Origin: Hymenobacter sp. BT730
GTDB taxonomy: Bacteria > Bacteroidota > Bacteroidia > Cytophagales > Hymenobacteraceae
Direction of reading: 5' to 3'
NCBI RefSeq assembly: GCF_030542105.1
Contig: NZ_JAUOFB010000003.1
Location: forward strand, 372,001-436,000
DNA length: 64,000 nucleotides
In this document: one piece after another, positions 8,457 to 16,750 of the stretch
Layout: every line of letters starts with the position of its first letter
How positions within the stretch are numbered: position 1 is the first letter of the stretch
The notes under the pieces: model-generated
Database searches by the model: none
What the model saw: only the letters and a program-made list of their open reading frames with translations
Told to the model about the DNA's origin: nothing
Made by a program: the position numbers and the translations under genes

Positions 8457-9299
8457 TTATCCAGGGAAATCAGCCGAGTCGCCAATGCTGGCTACGCTTT
8501 CCAGCTCCTTCACCAAACCGGCAAATTTATCTCGCGCGCCTTTCACGGCAGCTTTGCCCAGCGGCAGGTGGAGCGGTGGGTTTTCCTGGCGCACCAGGTC
8601 ATACATAATCTGCGCAGCGCGCTGCGGGTCGCCGGGCTGGCGGCCGCTGTAGCCCTGAATGCCTTTCAGGTTCTCGCCCACGGTTGCCTCATAATCTGGA
8701 ATGCCGGTGGTAATGATGTTGGCGGAACGGCCGGCCCAGTCGGTACGGAAGCCGCTGGGCTCGATGTTGGTGACTTTAATCCCGAGTGGCCCTACCTGCT
8801 GAGCCAGACTTTCGCCAATGGCTTCCAGGGCAAACTTGCTGGCATTGTACACGCCCACCCCGGGGAAAGTCTTCAGACCGCCGATGCTGGTAATGTTGAG
8901 CACGTGGCCGCTGCGCCGCTCGCGCAGGTGGGGTAGCACGGCCCGCAGGACGTGTAGGGGCCCGAATACATTGACATCAAACTGGCGCTTTACTTCCTCC
9001 GCCGTAATTTCTTCAATGCTGCCCAGGGAGCCGTAGCCGGCGTTGTTTACAATGACGTCCAAGTGGCCGAAGTGCTGAATAGCATCGGCTACGCCTTGTT
9101 TCACCTGGGCTTCGTCGGTTACTTCCACCACGAAGCCGCGGCCATTTTCACCGGCTTTTTGAGTGAATTCATCAGCCTGCTCCTGCTGGCGGAAGGTGGC
9201 GGCTACTTTGTCACCTTTCTGGAGTAGCAAATCGGCCAGGGCAGCGCCAAAACCGGTACTTACGCCGGTAATAAACCAGTTTTTAGGGGTATCAGCCAT
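8457..9299 (-). CDS. Short-chain dehydrogenase/reductase (SDR)
   Basis: A 280-residue classical SDR using NAD(P)H. The cofactor motif is TGVSTGFGAAL near residues 12-22, followed by NNAGYGS, a catalytic serine in NITSIGG and the YNASK active-site Tyr/Lys. The subfamily (COG4221-like, with a long C-terminus) often acts on small carbonyl compounds, but the substrate cannot be read. It stands alone between a terminator and the divergent FAD oxidoreductase gene. Confidence 0.9.
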   Translation of the reverse strand: MADTPKNWFITGVSTGFGAALADLLLQKGDKVAATFRQQEQADEFTQKAGENGRGFVVEVTDEAQVKQGVADAIQHFGHLDVIVNNAGYGSLGSIEEITAEEVKRQFDVNVFGPLHVLRAVLPHLRERRSGHVLNITSIGGLKTFPGVGVYNASKFALEAIGESLAQQVGPLGIKVTNIEPSGFRTDWAGRSANIITTGIPDYEATVGENLKGIQGYSGRQPGDPQRAAQIMYDLVRQENPPLHLPLGKAAVKGARDKFAGLVKELESVASIGDSADFPG

Positions 9300-9438
9300 G
9301 AATTTTCTCTATAGAAATGAAACACCAAGCAGCGGTATGGCTGCAGTTGGGTTGTTCAACTGCCAGAGGCGGCCGCAGGTTTTGACGGGCGGGCAATTCC
9401 TTTCGTTTCCGGTACTATTTCGCCTGCAAACAAGCTAG

Positions 9439-9447
9439 TATCTTTGC
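9439..9447 (+). promoter_or_regulatory. Bacteroidota-type -7 promoter element
   Basis: TATCTTTGC matches the TAnnTTTG consensus of the primary Bacteroidota sigma factor. It lies 46 bases before the start codon of the FAD-dependent oxidoreductase, in the divergent intergenic region with the SDR gene. Confidence 0.7.
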
Positions 9448-9493
9448 AGCTCAATTGATTTTTTGGTCTAAAGGCTAAACACCTTTCACCCCG

Positions 9494-11071
9494 ATGCCCG
9501 ATAAACAGGAAATTGAGGTCATGCTCCCGCCGGAAGTGGCCTACGATGAATACGCGCGCTACCGCGCATTGCTGCAGGCCGCGGGCCTGCAGCCCGGCCA
9601 GGCCGATTTTGTACACCTGCGCAAACGCTCCATCGATGCCCGCGGACGCCAGCCGCTGGTACGCCTGCGGGCCGATATTTATCAGGAAGCGCCACCTGCT
9701 GACTTGTTTGGCCCCTGGTTCCGGTTTCCGGATGTGAGCCGGGCCCGACACTCTGTGATTATTGTGGGTGCTGGTCCGGCCGGACTGTTCGCTGCCTTGC
9801 GGGCTATTGAGCTGGGCATTAAACCCATTGTGCTGGAGCGCGGCAAAGACGTGCGCACCCGCCGCCGCGACCTGGCTGCGCTCAACAAAGAGCATATCGT
9901 CAACCCCGACTCTAACTACTGCTTCGGAGAAGGCGGCGCGGGCACTTATTCCGACGGGAAGCTCTATACTCGCTCTACCAAGCGCGGCGACGTCGGCCGC
10001 ATTCTGCGCTTATTGGTGCAGCACGGCGCTACTCCGGATATTCTGGTAGACGCCCATCCGCATATCGGCACCAATAAGCTGCCCTTGGTAGTGGCGGCCC
10101 TGCGCGACAGTGTGCGCGAGGCCGGCGGCGAAGTGCGCTTCGATACCCGTGTTACGGACCTGATTATTGAGCAAAACCGCCTGCGCGGTGTCGTAACCGC
10201 CACTGGTGAAGCAATTGAAGCGGATGCTACTATTCTGGCCACCGGCCATTCGGCCCGGGATATTTACGAGCTATTGCACCGCCGGCAGGTGCTAATTGAG
10301 GCCAAGCCGTTTGCTCTGGGTGTGCGCGTAGAGCATCAGCAGCAGCTGATTGATCAGGCGCAGTACCGCCTGCAAGACCGGGGCCAGCTGCCGGCGGCTT
10401 CGTATGCCCTGGTGCATCAAACCCAGTGGCAGGGCAAGCAGCGGGGCGTATTTTCCTTCTGCATGTGCCCGGGTGGCTTTATAGTGCCTGCGGCTACTGC
10501 GCAGGGCGAAGTGGTGGTAAACGGCATGAGCCCCAGCCGGCGCGATTCCCGCTTTGCCAACTCCGGCATTGTGGCCGCAATTGAGCTGGAAGAAATGGAC
10601 GTGCGCCAATACGGGCCGCTTGCCGGGCTACGCCTGCAACAGGAAATAGAGCAGCGCGCCTGCCTGCTGGGAGGCAATACGCAGGTAGCCCCAGCTCAGC
10701 GCCTCGCCGATTTCCTGAAAGGCAAGGTATCCTCGGAGCTGCTGGAAACCTCCTATCAGCCGGGCCTGGTATCCGTTTCGATGGATGAGGTACTAGGCAA
10801 AGGGCTGGCGGAGCGACTGCGCCAGGGCTTCCAGAACTTTGGTCGTAAGATTCCGGGCTATGCCACTAACGCCGGGCAGATAGTGGGCGTGGAAAGCCGC
10901 ACTTCCTCCCCTGTGCGCATCCCCCGCGACCGGGACACGTTGCAGCACCCCATCCTGGCGGGACTGTTTCCCTGCGGCGAAGGTGCCGGCTATGCCGGAG
11001 GCATTGTCTCGGCGGCCATGGATGGCGAACGGTGCGCAGAAGCCGTAGCCGCCCTGGTTGGGTCGCGCTGA
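9494..11071 (+). CDS. NAD(P)/FAD-dependent oxidoreductase (COG2509-type)
   Basis: A 525-residue flavoprotein with an N-terminal small domain (1-80) and a dinucleotide-binding motif VIIVGAGPAGLFAA (88-101). ERGKDVRTRRRDLAALN follows, then the characteristic NYCFGEGGAGTYSDGKLYTR block of uncharacterised FAD-dependent dehydrogenases. GLFPCGEGAGYAGGIVSAAMDG near the C-terminus completes the FAD site. The family is widely conserved but has no settled substrate. It has its own TATCTTTGC promoter and ends just before the convergent ECF sigma gene. Confidence 0.9.
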   Translation: MPDKQEIEVMLPPEVAYDEYARYRALLQAAGLQPGQADFVHLRKRSIDARGRQPLVRLRADIYQEAPPADLFGPWFRFPDVSRARHSVIIVGAGPAGLFAALRAIELGIKPIVLERGKDVRTRRRDLAALNKEHIVNPDSNYCFGEGGAGTYSDGKLYTRSTKRGDVGRILRLLVQHGATPDILVDAHPHIGTNKLPLVVAALRDSVREAGGEVRFDTRVTDLIIEQNRLRGVVTATGEAIEADATILATGHSARDIYELLHRRQVLIEAKPFALGVRVEHQQQLIDQAQYRLQDRGQLPAASYALVHQTQWQGKQRGVFSFCMCPGGFIVPAATAQGEVVVNGMSPSRRDSRFANSGIVAAIELEEMDVRQYGPLAGLRLQQEIEQRACLLGGNTQVAPAQRLADFLKGKVSSELLETSYQPGLVSVSMDEVLGKGLAERLRQGFQNFGRKIPGYATNAGQIVGVESRTSSPVRIPRDRDTLQHPILAGLFPCGEGAGYAGGIVSAAMDGERCAEAVAALVGSR

Positions 11072-11079
11072 GACCTGGA

Positions 11080-11766
11080 TTATTGTAATTGGGGTGCTGC
11101 CTCTTGTAGTACTTCGCCCATACGGGCCAGAACGTGGTGCACCATGGCGTCGCAGCGGGGACCCAGATAAGTAAAGGTATGCGCTGGGGCAAAGTCCTGA
11201 AGCTGACTGCGCAGTCGTTCCCGGGCGCGCAGCAGGCGCACCTTTACGTTGGTTTCAGACAGGTGCAGCATCTGGGCGGTTTCCACCACGCTCATGCCCT
11301 CTACTTCCCGGAGCATAAATACGCTCCGGTAGGTATTAGGCAGGGTACCAATGGCCGTTTCCAGGGCCTGACGCAGCTCCTCGTTCAGCACGTCATGCAG
11401 CGGAGTATGCTCTTCACGCAACGAGGCTTCCGTAGTGGCTTCGGGTTGCGGCAGCTCTACCAAGCGGTGTTGCCCGCGCAGACTCATCAGGCATTCATTG
11501 AGCATAATACGGGTAAGCCAGGTAGGAAAGCTGGCCCGGCCCTCAAACCGGCTCAGGTGCTGATAGGCCTTTATCCAGGCATTTTGCATGGTTTCCTCCA
11601 CCCCTGCCACGTTGCCGCCCAGCGCGGCCAGGCCAGTGCGGTACAGGCGCTGGTTGTAACGGCGCATGAGCAGCTCAAACAGCTGCTTTTCTCCGGACAG
11701 TACCCGGTGAATAACTTCCAAATCAGAAAGCGGAGTGTAAGGCATAGGAACGAGAGCGGGCAGCAT
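11080..11766 (-). CDS. ECF-type RNA polymerase sigma factor
   Basis: A sigma-70 family protein of 228 residues. Region 2 is visible in ELLMRRYNQRLYRTGLAALG and MQNAWIKAYQHLSRFEGRA, and region 4 in LPNTYRSVFMLREVEGMSV, ETAQMLHLSETNVKVRL and LRARERLR. A C-terminal extension with CDAMVHHVL resembles the tail of ECF subgroups that carry a small zinc-binding or regulatory segment. An internal ATG at 11743-11745 (MPYTPLSDLEVI) is an alternative start. It faces a DoxX-like membrane protein gene 142 bases away on the other strand, which may be a target. Confidence 0.9.
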   Translation of the reverse strand: MLPALVPMPYTPLSDLEVIHRVLSGEKQLFELLMRRYNQRLYRTGLAALGGNVAGVEETMQNAWIKAYQHLSRFEGRASFPTWLTRIMLNECLMSLRGQHRLVELPQPEATTEASLREEHTPLHDVLNEELRQALETAIGTLPNTYRSVFMLREVEGMSVVETAQMLHLSETNVKVRLLRARERLRSQLQDFAPAHTFTYLGPRCDAMVHHVLARMGEVLQEAAPQLQ

Positions 11767-11908
11767 GGGGCGAGCTATTGGGCCGGCTAAGCAACCGGCT
11801 TACAATTGATGCTGCGGGCCCTAATAAGTTACAAAAATCTACTGTAACCTTCCCGGGTGGTAGTGCATCCAATGGCAACAAAACATCCTTCACCAAACGT
11901 CAACTGTC

Positions 11909-12319
11909 ATGCAAACCGACCTTCATTATCCGGCTGATTCCTCCGCTACCGCAGCCCCCAGCGTAACGCAGGTGTTGCGCCTCACCTATGGCCTGATACC
12001 CATTGTAGCGGGGGCCGATAAGTTTACCAACCTGCTGACCAACTGGGAAGCGTACCTGAATCCGGCTATCGTGGCCATGCTGCCTTTCTCGGCCCACACC
12101 TTTATGCTGGTGGTAGGTATTATTGAAATTGTGGCCGGGGTATTGGTGCTGTGGCGCCCCCGTATTGGTGCGTGGGTAGTTATGGCCTGGCTGATTGCCA
12201 TTGCCCTCACCCTGATAACCAGCGGCCGCTACCTGGATGTAGCCGTGCGCGACCTGGCCATGGCCGTAGGTGCCTGGTCGTTGGCGCGTTTAAGCGCAGG
12301 GGCTCATCCGCACCACTAA
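11909..12319 (+). CDS. DoxX-like four-helix membrane protein
   Basis: A 136-residue membrane protein with about four helices (near 24-40, 62-82, 88-107 and 112-128). A polar N-terminal tail contains PSVTQVLRLTYGLIPIVAGADKF, and the C-terminus is His-rich (HPHH). The pattern of a loop Lys/Phe followed by conserved Asn/Trp and a second pair of helices resembles DoxX/DoxD-like proteins. No biochemical role can be assigned. Its divergent position to an ECF sigma factor suggests it may belong to that regulon. Confidence 0.7.
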   Translation: MQTDLHYPADSSATAAPSVTQVLRLTYGLIPIVAGADKFTNLLTNWEAYLNPAIVAMLPFSAHTFMLVVGIIEIVAGVLVLWRPRIGAWVVMAWLIAIALTLITSGRYLDVAVRDLAMAVGAWSLARLSAGAHPHH

Positions 12320-12336
12320 TCCCGGCAAGCTATTCT

Positions 12337-12345
12337 TAGCTTTGC
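12337..12345 (+). promoter_or_regulatory. Bacteroidota-type -7 promoter element
   Basis: TAGCTTTGC matches TAnnTTTG and lies about 73 bases upstream of the CoA-binding protein start. Confidence 0.6.
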
Positions 12346-12417
12346 CGCCCCTGGCTGCGTATAAGGCGAAGGCAGTGCTTTTGGCTGCCTTTCTGACGCT
12401 GCTTTATTTTTCTTCTG

Positions 12418-12783
12418 ATGTCTTCTAAAAAAACCCTCGTTCTGGGAGCCAGCGACAACCCAGCCCGCTACTCCTTTCGCGCTGTTCATCAATTAAAAAG
12501 TCATGGTCACGAAGTGGTGCCCGTCGGTATTCGCAAAGGGCAGGTAGCCGGCCTCGATATAGCTATTGACCGCCCCCTGTCTTCGGATGTTGATACCATA
12601 ACGCTGTACGTAGGCCCACAGCACCAGCCTGTCTGGTACGACTATATTCTGGATCTGAACCCCAAGCGCATCATTTTCAACCCGGGCACTGAAAACCCGG
12701 AACTGGAGAAGCTGGCGCAGCAGCGCGGCATTCAAACCGAAGAAGCCTGCACGCTGGTCATGCTGGCCATTGGTCAGTATTAG
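12418..12783 (+). CDS. CoA-binding domain protein (YccU-like)
   Basis: A compact Rossmann-fold protein of 121 residues with the CoA-binding motif TLVLGASDNPARYSFRAV at the N-terminus and VVPVGIRKGQVAG after the second strand. The C-terminal half has IIFNPGTENPELEKLAQQ and EEACTLVML. This matches the small CoA_binding_2 proteins (YccU family), which are conserved but functionally undefined. It has its own promoter-like element and terminator, so it appears monocistronic. Confidence 0.88.
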   Translation: MSSKKTLVLGASDNPARYSFRAVHQLKSHGHEVVPVGIRKGQVAGLDIAIDRPLSSDVDTITLYVGPQHQPVWYDYILDLNPKRIIFNPGTENPELEKLAQQRGIQTEEACTLVMLAIGQY

Positions 12784-12815
12784 TAAGCCCTTCCCATTTG
12801 GTTTCTAACCTGCTT

Positions 12816-12862
12816 ACAGGCCCCGCGGCCCGGCAATACCGGCGGTGGGGCCTGTGGTTTTT
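12816..12862 (+). terminator. Rho-independent terminator after the CoA-binding gene
   Basis: ACAGGCCCC (12816-12824) pairs with GGGGCCTGT (12847-12855) and is followed by GGTTTTT. The loop is GC-rich and can add further pairs. It lies 33 bases past the stop codon. Confidence 0.85.
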
Positions 12863-12967
12863 CCGGAGGCAATAAAAATTTCTTTTCCTTCAGGCAACCG
12901 GGGTAACCCTGCCTGCATCTACCCTTCCAAACGCCACCGCTATAGTTTCACCTTTACTTTTTCTGTT

Positions 12968-13546
12968 GTGACCGAGGCCGAACTCATAGCCGCCTGCCGA
13001 CAAGGCAGCAGCCGTGCCCAGAAACAGCTCTATGAGCAGTTTGCGGGCATGATGCTGGGCGTGTGCATTCGGTACCTGCGCCACCGCGACGATGCCGAGG
13101 AAGTAATGCTGATGGGCTTTGTGAAGGTGTTTCGGGCCCTGGAGCAGTACCGCCATGAGGGCAGCTTTGAGGGCTGGATTCGCCGGATTATGGTGAACGA
13201 GGCGCTGGGCCAGCTGCGCCGCAAGGAGCCCATGCACCTGGCCATTGACGACCTGACCCACGATGTGCCGGCCACGGCTGCCGAGGCCGAAAGCCATTTG
13301 AATGCCGAAGACCTGCTGGCTTTGCTGGCAGAGCTACCTGCCGGCTACCGTACCGTGTTTAACCTCTATGCCTTGGAGGGCTACTCTCATCCCGAAATCG
13401 GCGAGCTGCTGGGTATTTCGGAGGGCACCAGCAAATCCCAGCTTAGCAAGGCCCGCGCCATGCTGCAACGCCGCGTAGCCGCTGCCAATACGGTAGCGAC
13501 TCCTCACTCTTCACCGAAAGAATATTATGCAACCGGAAGATATTGA
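12968..13546 (+). CDS. ECF-type RNA polymerase sigma factor
   Basis: A 192-residue ECF sigma factor. Region 2 includes YLRHRDDAEEVMLMGFVKVF and YRHEGSFEGWIRRIMVNEAL; region 4 includes LPAGYRTVFNLYALEGYSH, PEIGELLGISEGTSKSQLS and KARAMLQRR. The frame is open upstream to a GTG at 12845, but that part overlaps a terminator and is not sigma-like. The GTG at 12968-12970 gives the normal N-terminus (TEAELIAACRQG). The last 20 bases overlap the next gene, a single-TM protein that is probably its anti-sigma partner. Confidence 0.92.
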   Translation: MTEAELIAACRQGSSRAQKQLYEQFAGMMLGVCIRYLRHRDDAEEVMLMGFVKVFRALEQYRHEGSFEGWIRRIMVNEALGQLRRKEPMHLAIDDLTHDVPATAAEAESHLNAEDLLALLAELPAGYRTVFNLYALEGYSHPEIGELLGISEGTSKSQLSKARAMLQRRVAAANTVATPHSSPKEYYATGRY

Positions 13547-14342
13547 TAAGCTGTTCCGGGACCGGCTGCAGGGCCACGCGCCCACGCCCCCCGCTTTTTT
13601 GTGGGATAAGCTGGAAGCTGAGCTGCAGCCCGCCCGCAAGAAGCGCCCCGTTATGTGGCTGTATGCCACGGCGGCTGTTATAGCTGTGCTGTTACTGGCG
13701 GGGGGTGCCTGGCTGCTACGCACCGGGCCACTGGCTCCCGCATCAGTTGATATGGCTACGGTAGTTACGCGTCCTGCTGACCAAGCCATTTCGCAGCCTC
13801 AGCCAGGCAATCAGGCCATTGAAAAAGAAATTTCTACACCTCAGGCAACGGTCACTCAGGCCCCTGCATCTACCCTCTCGAAAGCAGTAGCCACTGCCAC
13901 CCAGGCCTCGGCCAAAGGGCAAAGGACTACGAAACCTGCTTCTACCCGCCGGAACACCGCCGGTATGGCAGCCACTGAAAACCGGGCCGTAGCGGCCGCT
14001 ACTTCCCGCCCTGCGCAACCGGAGCGCACAGTGAAAGCCGAGCCTATTCCTACTCTTTCGCCTGAAAAAGTGCCGGCTACCCTGGCCAGCACGACGACTA
14101 CTCCAGAACCCGCGGCGCCGCAAGGTTCTATTGAGGTAGAAGTGCGTCGGCATACCCAGGCACCGGTAGCCCTGGCCAGCAATGCGCTAGCCTCCCGCCC
14201 CCGTTTGGGGTCTATCATTCGGCAGGCCCGCAATGCCCTCCGGGGCGACCAGGTAAGCCTGGCGGATGCCGGCTTACCAGAATCCGTGACGGTACAGGCC
14301 CGTGTGGCCGGTCACACCCTAACCAAAGTCATTCAACTCTAA
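13527..14342 (+). CDS. Single-pass membrane protein, likely anti-sigma-like partner
   Basis: A 271-residue protein with a short cytoplasmic domain (1-40; QPEDIDKLFRDRLQGH, PAFLWDKLEAEL), one membrane helix (about 43-64) and a long low-complexity periplasmic region rich in Thr, Ala and Pro. This arrangement is typical of the membrane partners encoded after Bacteroidota ECF sigma factors. It lacks an obvious zinc-binding HxxxCxxC motif. It overlaps the sigma gene by 20 bases and is followed within 14 bases by an outer-membrane protein gene, so the three form an operon. The anti-sigma role is inferred from context. Confidence 0.65.
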   Translation: MQPEDIDKLFRDRLQGHAPTPPAFLWDKLEAELQPARKKRPVMWLYATAAVIAVLLLAGGAWLLRTGPLAPASVDMATVVTRPADQAISQPQPGNQAIEKEISTPQATVTQAPASTLSKAVATATQASAKGQRTTKPASTRRNTAGMAATENRAVAAATSRPAQPERTVKAEPIPTLSPEKVPATLASTTTTPEPAAPQGSIEVEVRRHTQAPVALASNALASRPRLGSIIRQARNALRGDQVSLADAGLPESVTVQARVAGHTLTKVIQL

Positions 14343-14356
14343 TTTTCCCCTTTGTC

Positions 14357-15538
14357 ATGAAACGCCTCCTCTCACTGCTGGCCCTGCTGCTGCTGGTAGT
14401 GCTGGCCCCGGGCCGCGCCCAGGCCGCCTCCGGCCCTATTACGACTTCCACCGATGACACCATTATGGTAAAGCTGCCGAATCAGGCTACCATGACGCTG
14501 TATGTCAAAAACAAAGAGCAGCTTCGCGAATTCCGGGCTTACAAGCTGGATTCTCTGATGCGCATGCTGGATATGTATATCAACCAGGCTGTGGAAGCCG
14601 GTGCCAGCTCTAAAACCGACCAGGTAACGCTGGAATTCAAGCCTTCTAAAGACCACCCCGGCACCCAGGCAGAACTGGTGCGGATAACTGTACGCAACGA
14701 TGAGCCCGGCAATGCTAAAAGTAAGCCCAAGGCTGAAAAAGTAGACGTGATACTGGGCAAAGCCTTTGGCGTGACCGTAGTAGAAACCGGCGAGAATGAA
14801 GATGGAAACCACATTTCGGTGCACGTAGGCTCCACTCCTGCCGAGGATTCGGTTCGGCAGGTACAGAAGCGGGCGCGGGAACTGGAACGGGCCAACCGCC
14901 GCGTACATCAGGACTTTGGCATTGACCTGGGCGTCAACACATTGGTGAACCGCCCAACTCCTGGTGCCTCTATAGCCGACCAGGACTATGAGCTCAAGCC
15001 TTTAAGCTCCCGCTATATCAGCCTGAACTGGCGCTATGATTTGCGGCTGGGCTCTAAATCCTCGCCCCTGCACCTGATAACCGGCCCAGAGGTAGCTTTC
15101 AATAACTACATGCTGGATAACAACCAGTTCTTCCGCAACGACCGTACCCGCCAACCCAGCGCTACATTCATTAGCCGTGATACGGCGCGCAGCCTGGAGA
15201 AAAGTAAACTGGCCGTGACTAGCCTGAACCTGCCCCTGATGATGGAGCTGCGCTTCAAGAATGATGAAGGCAAAACCAACTTCCGAATAGGAGCCGGTGG
15301 GTTTGTGGGCTACCGCCTCAGCAGCCATACCAAGCTTAAATATGAGCAGGAAGGCCGCTCCCACAAAGACAAGGACCGCGACAACATGAACCTGGAGGAC
15401 TTCCAGTATGGCTTGCAGGGTATGATCGGGGTGCGTGGACTAGACCTGTTTGTGAAGTACCATCTTACCGATGCCTTCAAAGCCAACCGCGGACCAGAAG
15501 CCCAGACTGTCAGCTTCGGCATCTCGCTGCTGAACTAG
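14357..15538 (+). CDS. Outer-membrane beta-barrel protein
   Basis: A 393-residue exported protein with a signal peptide (MKRLLSLLALLLLVVLAPGR, cleavage near AQA). An N-terminal periplasmic portion of mixed charge runs to about residue 185. The C-terminal half shows alternating polar and hydrophobic strands typical of an outer-membrane barrel, including YISLNWRYDLRLGS, LNLPLMMELRFKN and FRIGAGGFVGYRL, and ends in SFGISLLN. The function is unknown. It is the last gene of the sigma / single-TM / barrel operon and may be the surface component of that signalling unit. Confidence 0.72.
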   Translation: MKRLLSLLALLLLVVLAPGRAQAASGPITTSTDDTIMVKLPNQATMTLYVKNKEQLREFRAYKLDSLMRMLDMYINQAVEAGASSKTDQVTLEFKPSKDHPGTQAELVRITVRNDEPGNAKSKPKAEKVDVILGKAFGVTVVETGENEDGNHISVHVGSTPAEDSVRQVQKRARELERANRRVHQDFGIDLGVNTLVNRPTPGASIADQDYELKPLSSRYISLNWRYDLRLGSKSSPLHLITGPEVAFNNYMLDNNQFFRNDRTRQPSATFISRDTARSLEKSKLAVTSLNLPLMMELRFKNDEGKTNFRIGAGGFVGYRLSSHTKLKYEQEGRSHKDKDRDNMNLEDFQYGLQGMIGVRGLDLFVKYHLTDAFKANRGPEAQTVSFGISLLN

Positions 15539-15561
15539 AAGTCGGTTTGGCAAAGAGTTAC

Positions 15562-15592
15562 AAAAAAGGGCAGCCAAACGGCTGCCCTTTTT
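15562..15592. terminator. Bidirectional terminator between convergent genes
   Basis: AAAAAAGGGCAGCC (15562-15575) and its complement ending in TTTTT enclose a tetraloop. A-run and T-run on both sides suit both the barrel-protein gene (plus) and the lipoprotein gene (minus). Confidence 0.9.
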
Positions 15593-15618
15593 GCGTCTTG
15601 ACTACGATAACCAAGCCA

Positions 15619-16452
15619 TTAGTCACAATGGTTAGATTCGTTGTATCTGGTAAGCGTTTCATTCAAATTGCTTGTCTGACTTGTGGGCAGGGTGCCATAT
15701 ACTTTGCCTGTCAATAAGGCGTCAGCAGCATCAATAGCATCTGTTGCGTATTCGGGGGCACAATTGTTTTTCTTATAATTGAGTTTGGCGGCGATAAGCT
15801 GATGCTCGAGCTGAATCACGCCATTGCCTTGTACTGGAGTTTTAAGTATTTCAAGCAGTTTGGCCTTCTCTACTCTTTCTCCGCCTATATATAAGTGGTC
15901 AACAGGCCATGCAGAGGGGTGATTCTTCCAGTAGCCCTGCGTGTAGGTGCACTTATTGCATTCTTCTTTAGGGCATTCTTTAGTATGGCATTTAATCTCA
16001 CAGCTGTAGGGACTGCAAGCGTAATAGCAGCCATCCTTCGTGTAGCTGTTGGCGGAAGCACGAATTACGTAGCACTTGCCGCATTCCAGTTTATCAATGC
16101 AGATAATTTTACACTCATAGGGCTTCAGACAGTAATCGTAGGACTTAGTCAGGCACTTGCTCCAGTCTTCCCCTTCTTTTTTCCATTGCACCGTGAAGCC
16201 GCCAGGAGCCCCTCCAGCGCCTGCTTTTACTTCAATGGTAATACTAGTCTCGGTGCTGCTAATGCATTTTATGGTTGGGGTAGAAGCCTGTTTGACTTCG
16301 CTGTTGCTTACTGCTTTTACGTCGGCTGGAGACGCTTGAGGCTCTACCTCTTCTTTGCCGCAACTGGTGAACAGCATGGAGGCAGCAAGCAGGCCAGCAG
16401 GAAGTAGCTTGGCCCAACTCTTCAAAACGGACGAGGTTGTGAAAGTTTTCAT
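15619..16452 (-). CDS. Cys-rich lipoprotein with a TQGYWKNH module
   Basis: The ATG at 16450-16452 gives a 277-residue lipoprotein with lipobox LFTSC (Cys31); the 53 codons above it do not look like a leader. Residues about 60-130 resemble a fibronectin type III-like fold (TSITIEVKAGAGG, GFTVQWKKEG). A cysteine-rich stretch with C-x2-5-C pairs follows (about 99-170). The C-terminal part starts with TYTQGYWKNHPSAWP and contains LLEILKTPVQGNGVIQLEHQ, a module seen in other secreted Bacteroidota proteins without known function. GC content is lower than in neighbours. It has no partner gene, and a long AT-rich region precedes it. Confidence 0.78.
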   Translation of the reverse strand: MKTFTTSSVLKSWAKLLPAGLLAASMLFTSCGKEEVEPQASPADVKAVSNSEVKQASTPTIKCISSTETSITIEVKAGAGGAPGGFTVQWKKEGEDWSKCLTKSYDYCLKPYECKIICIDKLECGKCYVIRASANSYTKDGCYYACSPYSCEIKCHTKECPKEECNKCTYTQGYWKNHPSAWPVDHLYIGGERVEKAKLLEILKTPVQGNGVIQLEHQLIAAKLNYKKNNCAPEYATDAIDAADALLTGKVYGTLPTSQTSNLNETLTRYNESNHCD

Positions 16453-16664
16453 AATAGATGAGGTAATGGTGAATAATAAAATGGGGGGCTTACCGATGAA
16501 GGCCGATAAAGAAGCCCGGCAAAGCAGCTGGTTACAACAGTGGGCAGCTTGATTAGCGAGACTACCCAGGGCACATGCCTCTCCTGCTGACTTTTTACAA
16601 GTCAGGGCCATTCTATACCTGGCATTTCATCAGTGGCCGCAGAGCACTACTTTGGCAGATTGCG

Positions 16665-16717
16665 GCTTGCCTGAGACACGGTTTTGCTGCGCGCTAGCAA
16701 ATCCGCGAGAGGCAAGC
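16665..16717. other. Nested inverted repeat (possible structured RNA)
   Basis: Outer arms GCTTGCCT (16665-16672) and AGGCAAGC (16710-16717) enclose CGG/CCG and TTTGCT/AGCAAA pairs with a seven-base loop GCGCGCT. All pairs are nested with short gaps, so the segment could fold into one long hairpin of about 53 bases. No T-tract follows. Confidence 0.5.
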
Positions 16718-16730
16718 ACCTCGAGCCATG

Positions 16731-16750
16731 CCAGTCCGGGCCCGGACTGG
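16731..16750. other. Perfect 20-bp palindrome
   Basis: CCAGTCCGGGCCCGGACTGG reads the same on both strands. It stands 14 bases after the nested hairpin and about 280 bases upstream of the lipoprotein start. It may be an operator for a dimeric regulator or a cruciform-forming site. Confidence 0.6.

Noticed and set aside
9356..9895. 179-codon minus-strand frame over the FAD oxidoreductase start
   Set aside because: It overlaps the N-terminal coding region of a clear flavoprotein and has the composition of a GC-rich shadow frame; no family feature.
12845..12967. N-terminal extension of the second ECF sigma factor
   Set aside because: The extension overlaps the terminator of the preceding gene and is unlike any sigma N-terminus; GTG 12968 is favoured.
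16355..16552. 65-codon plus-strand frame over the lipoprotein start
   Set aside because: It is antisense to the lipoprotein signal peptide and has no start context.
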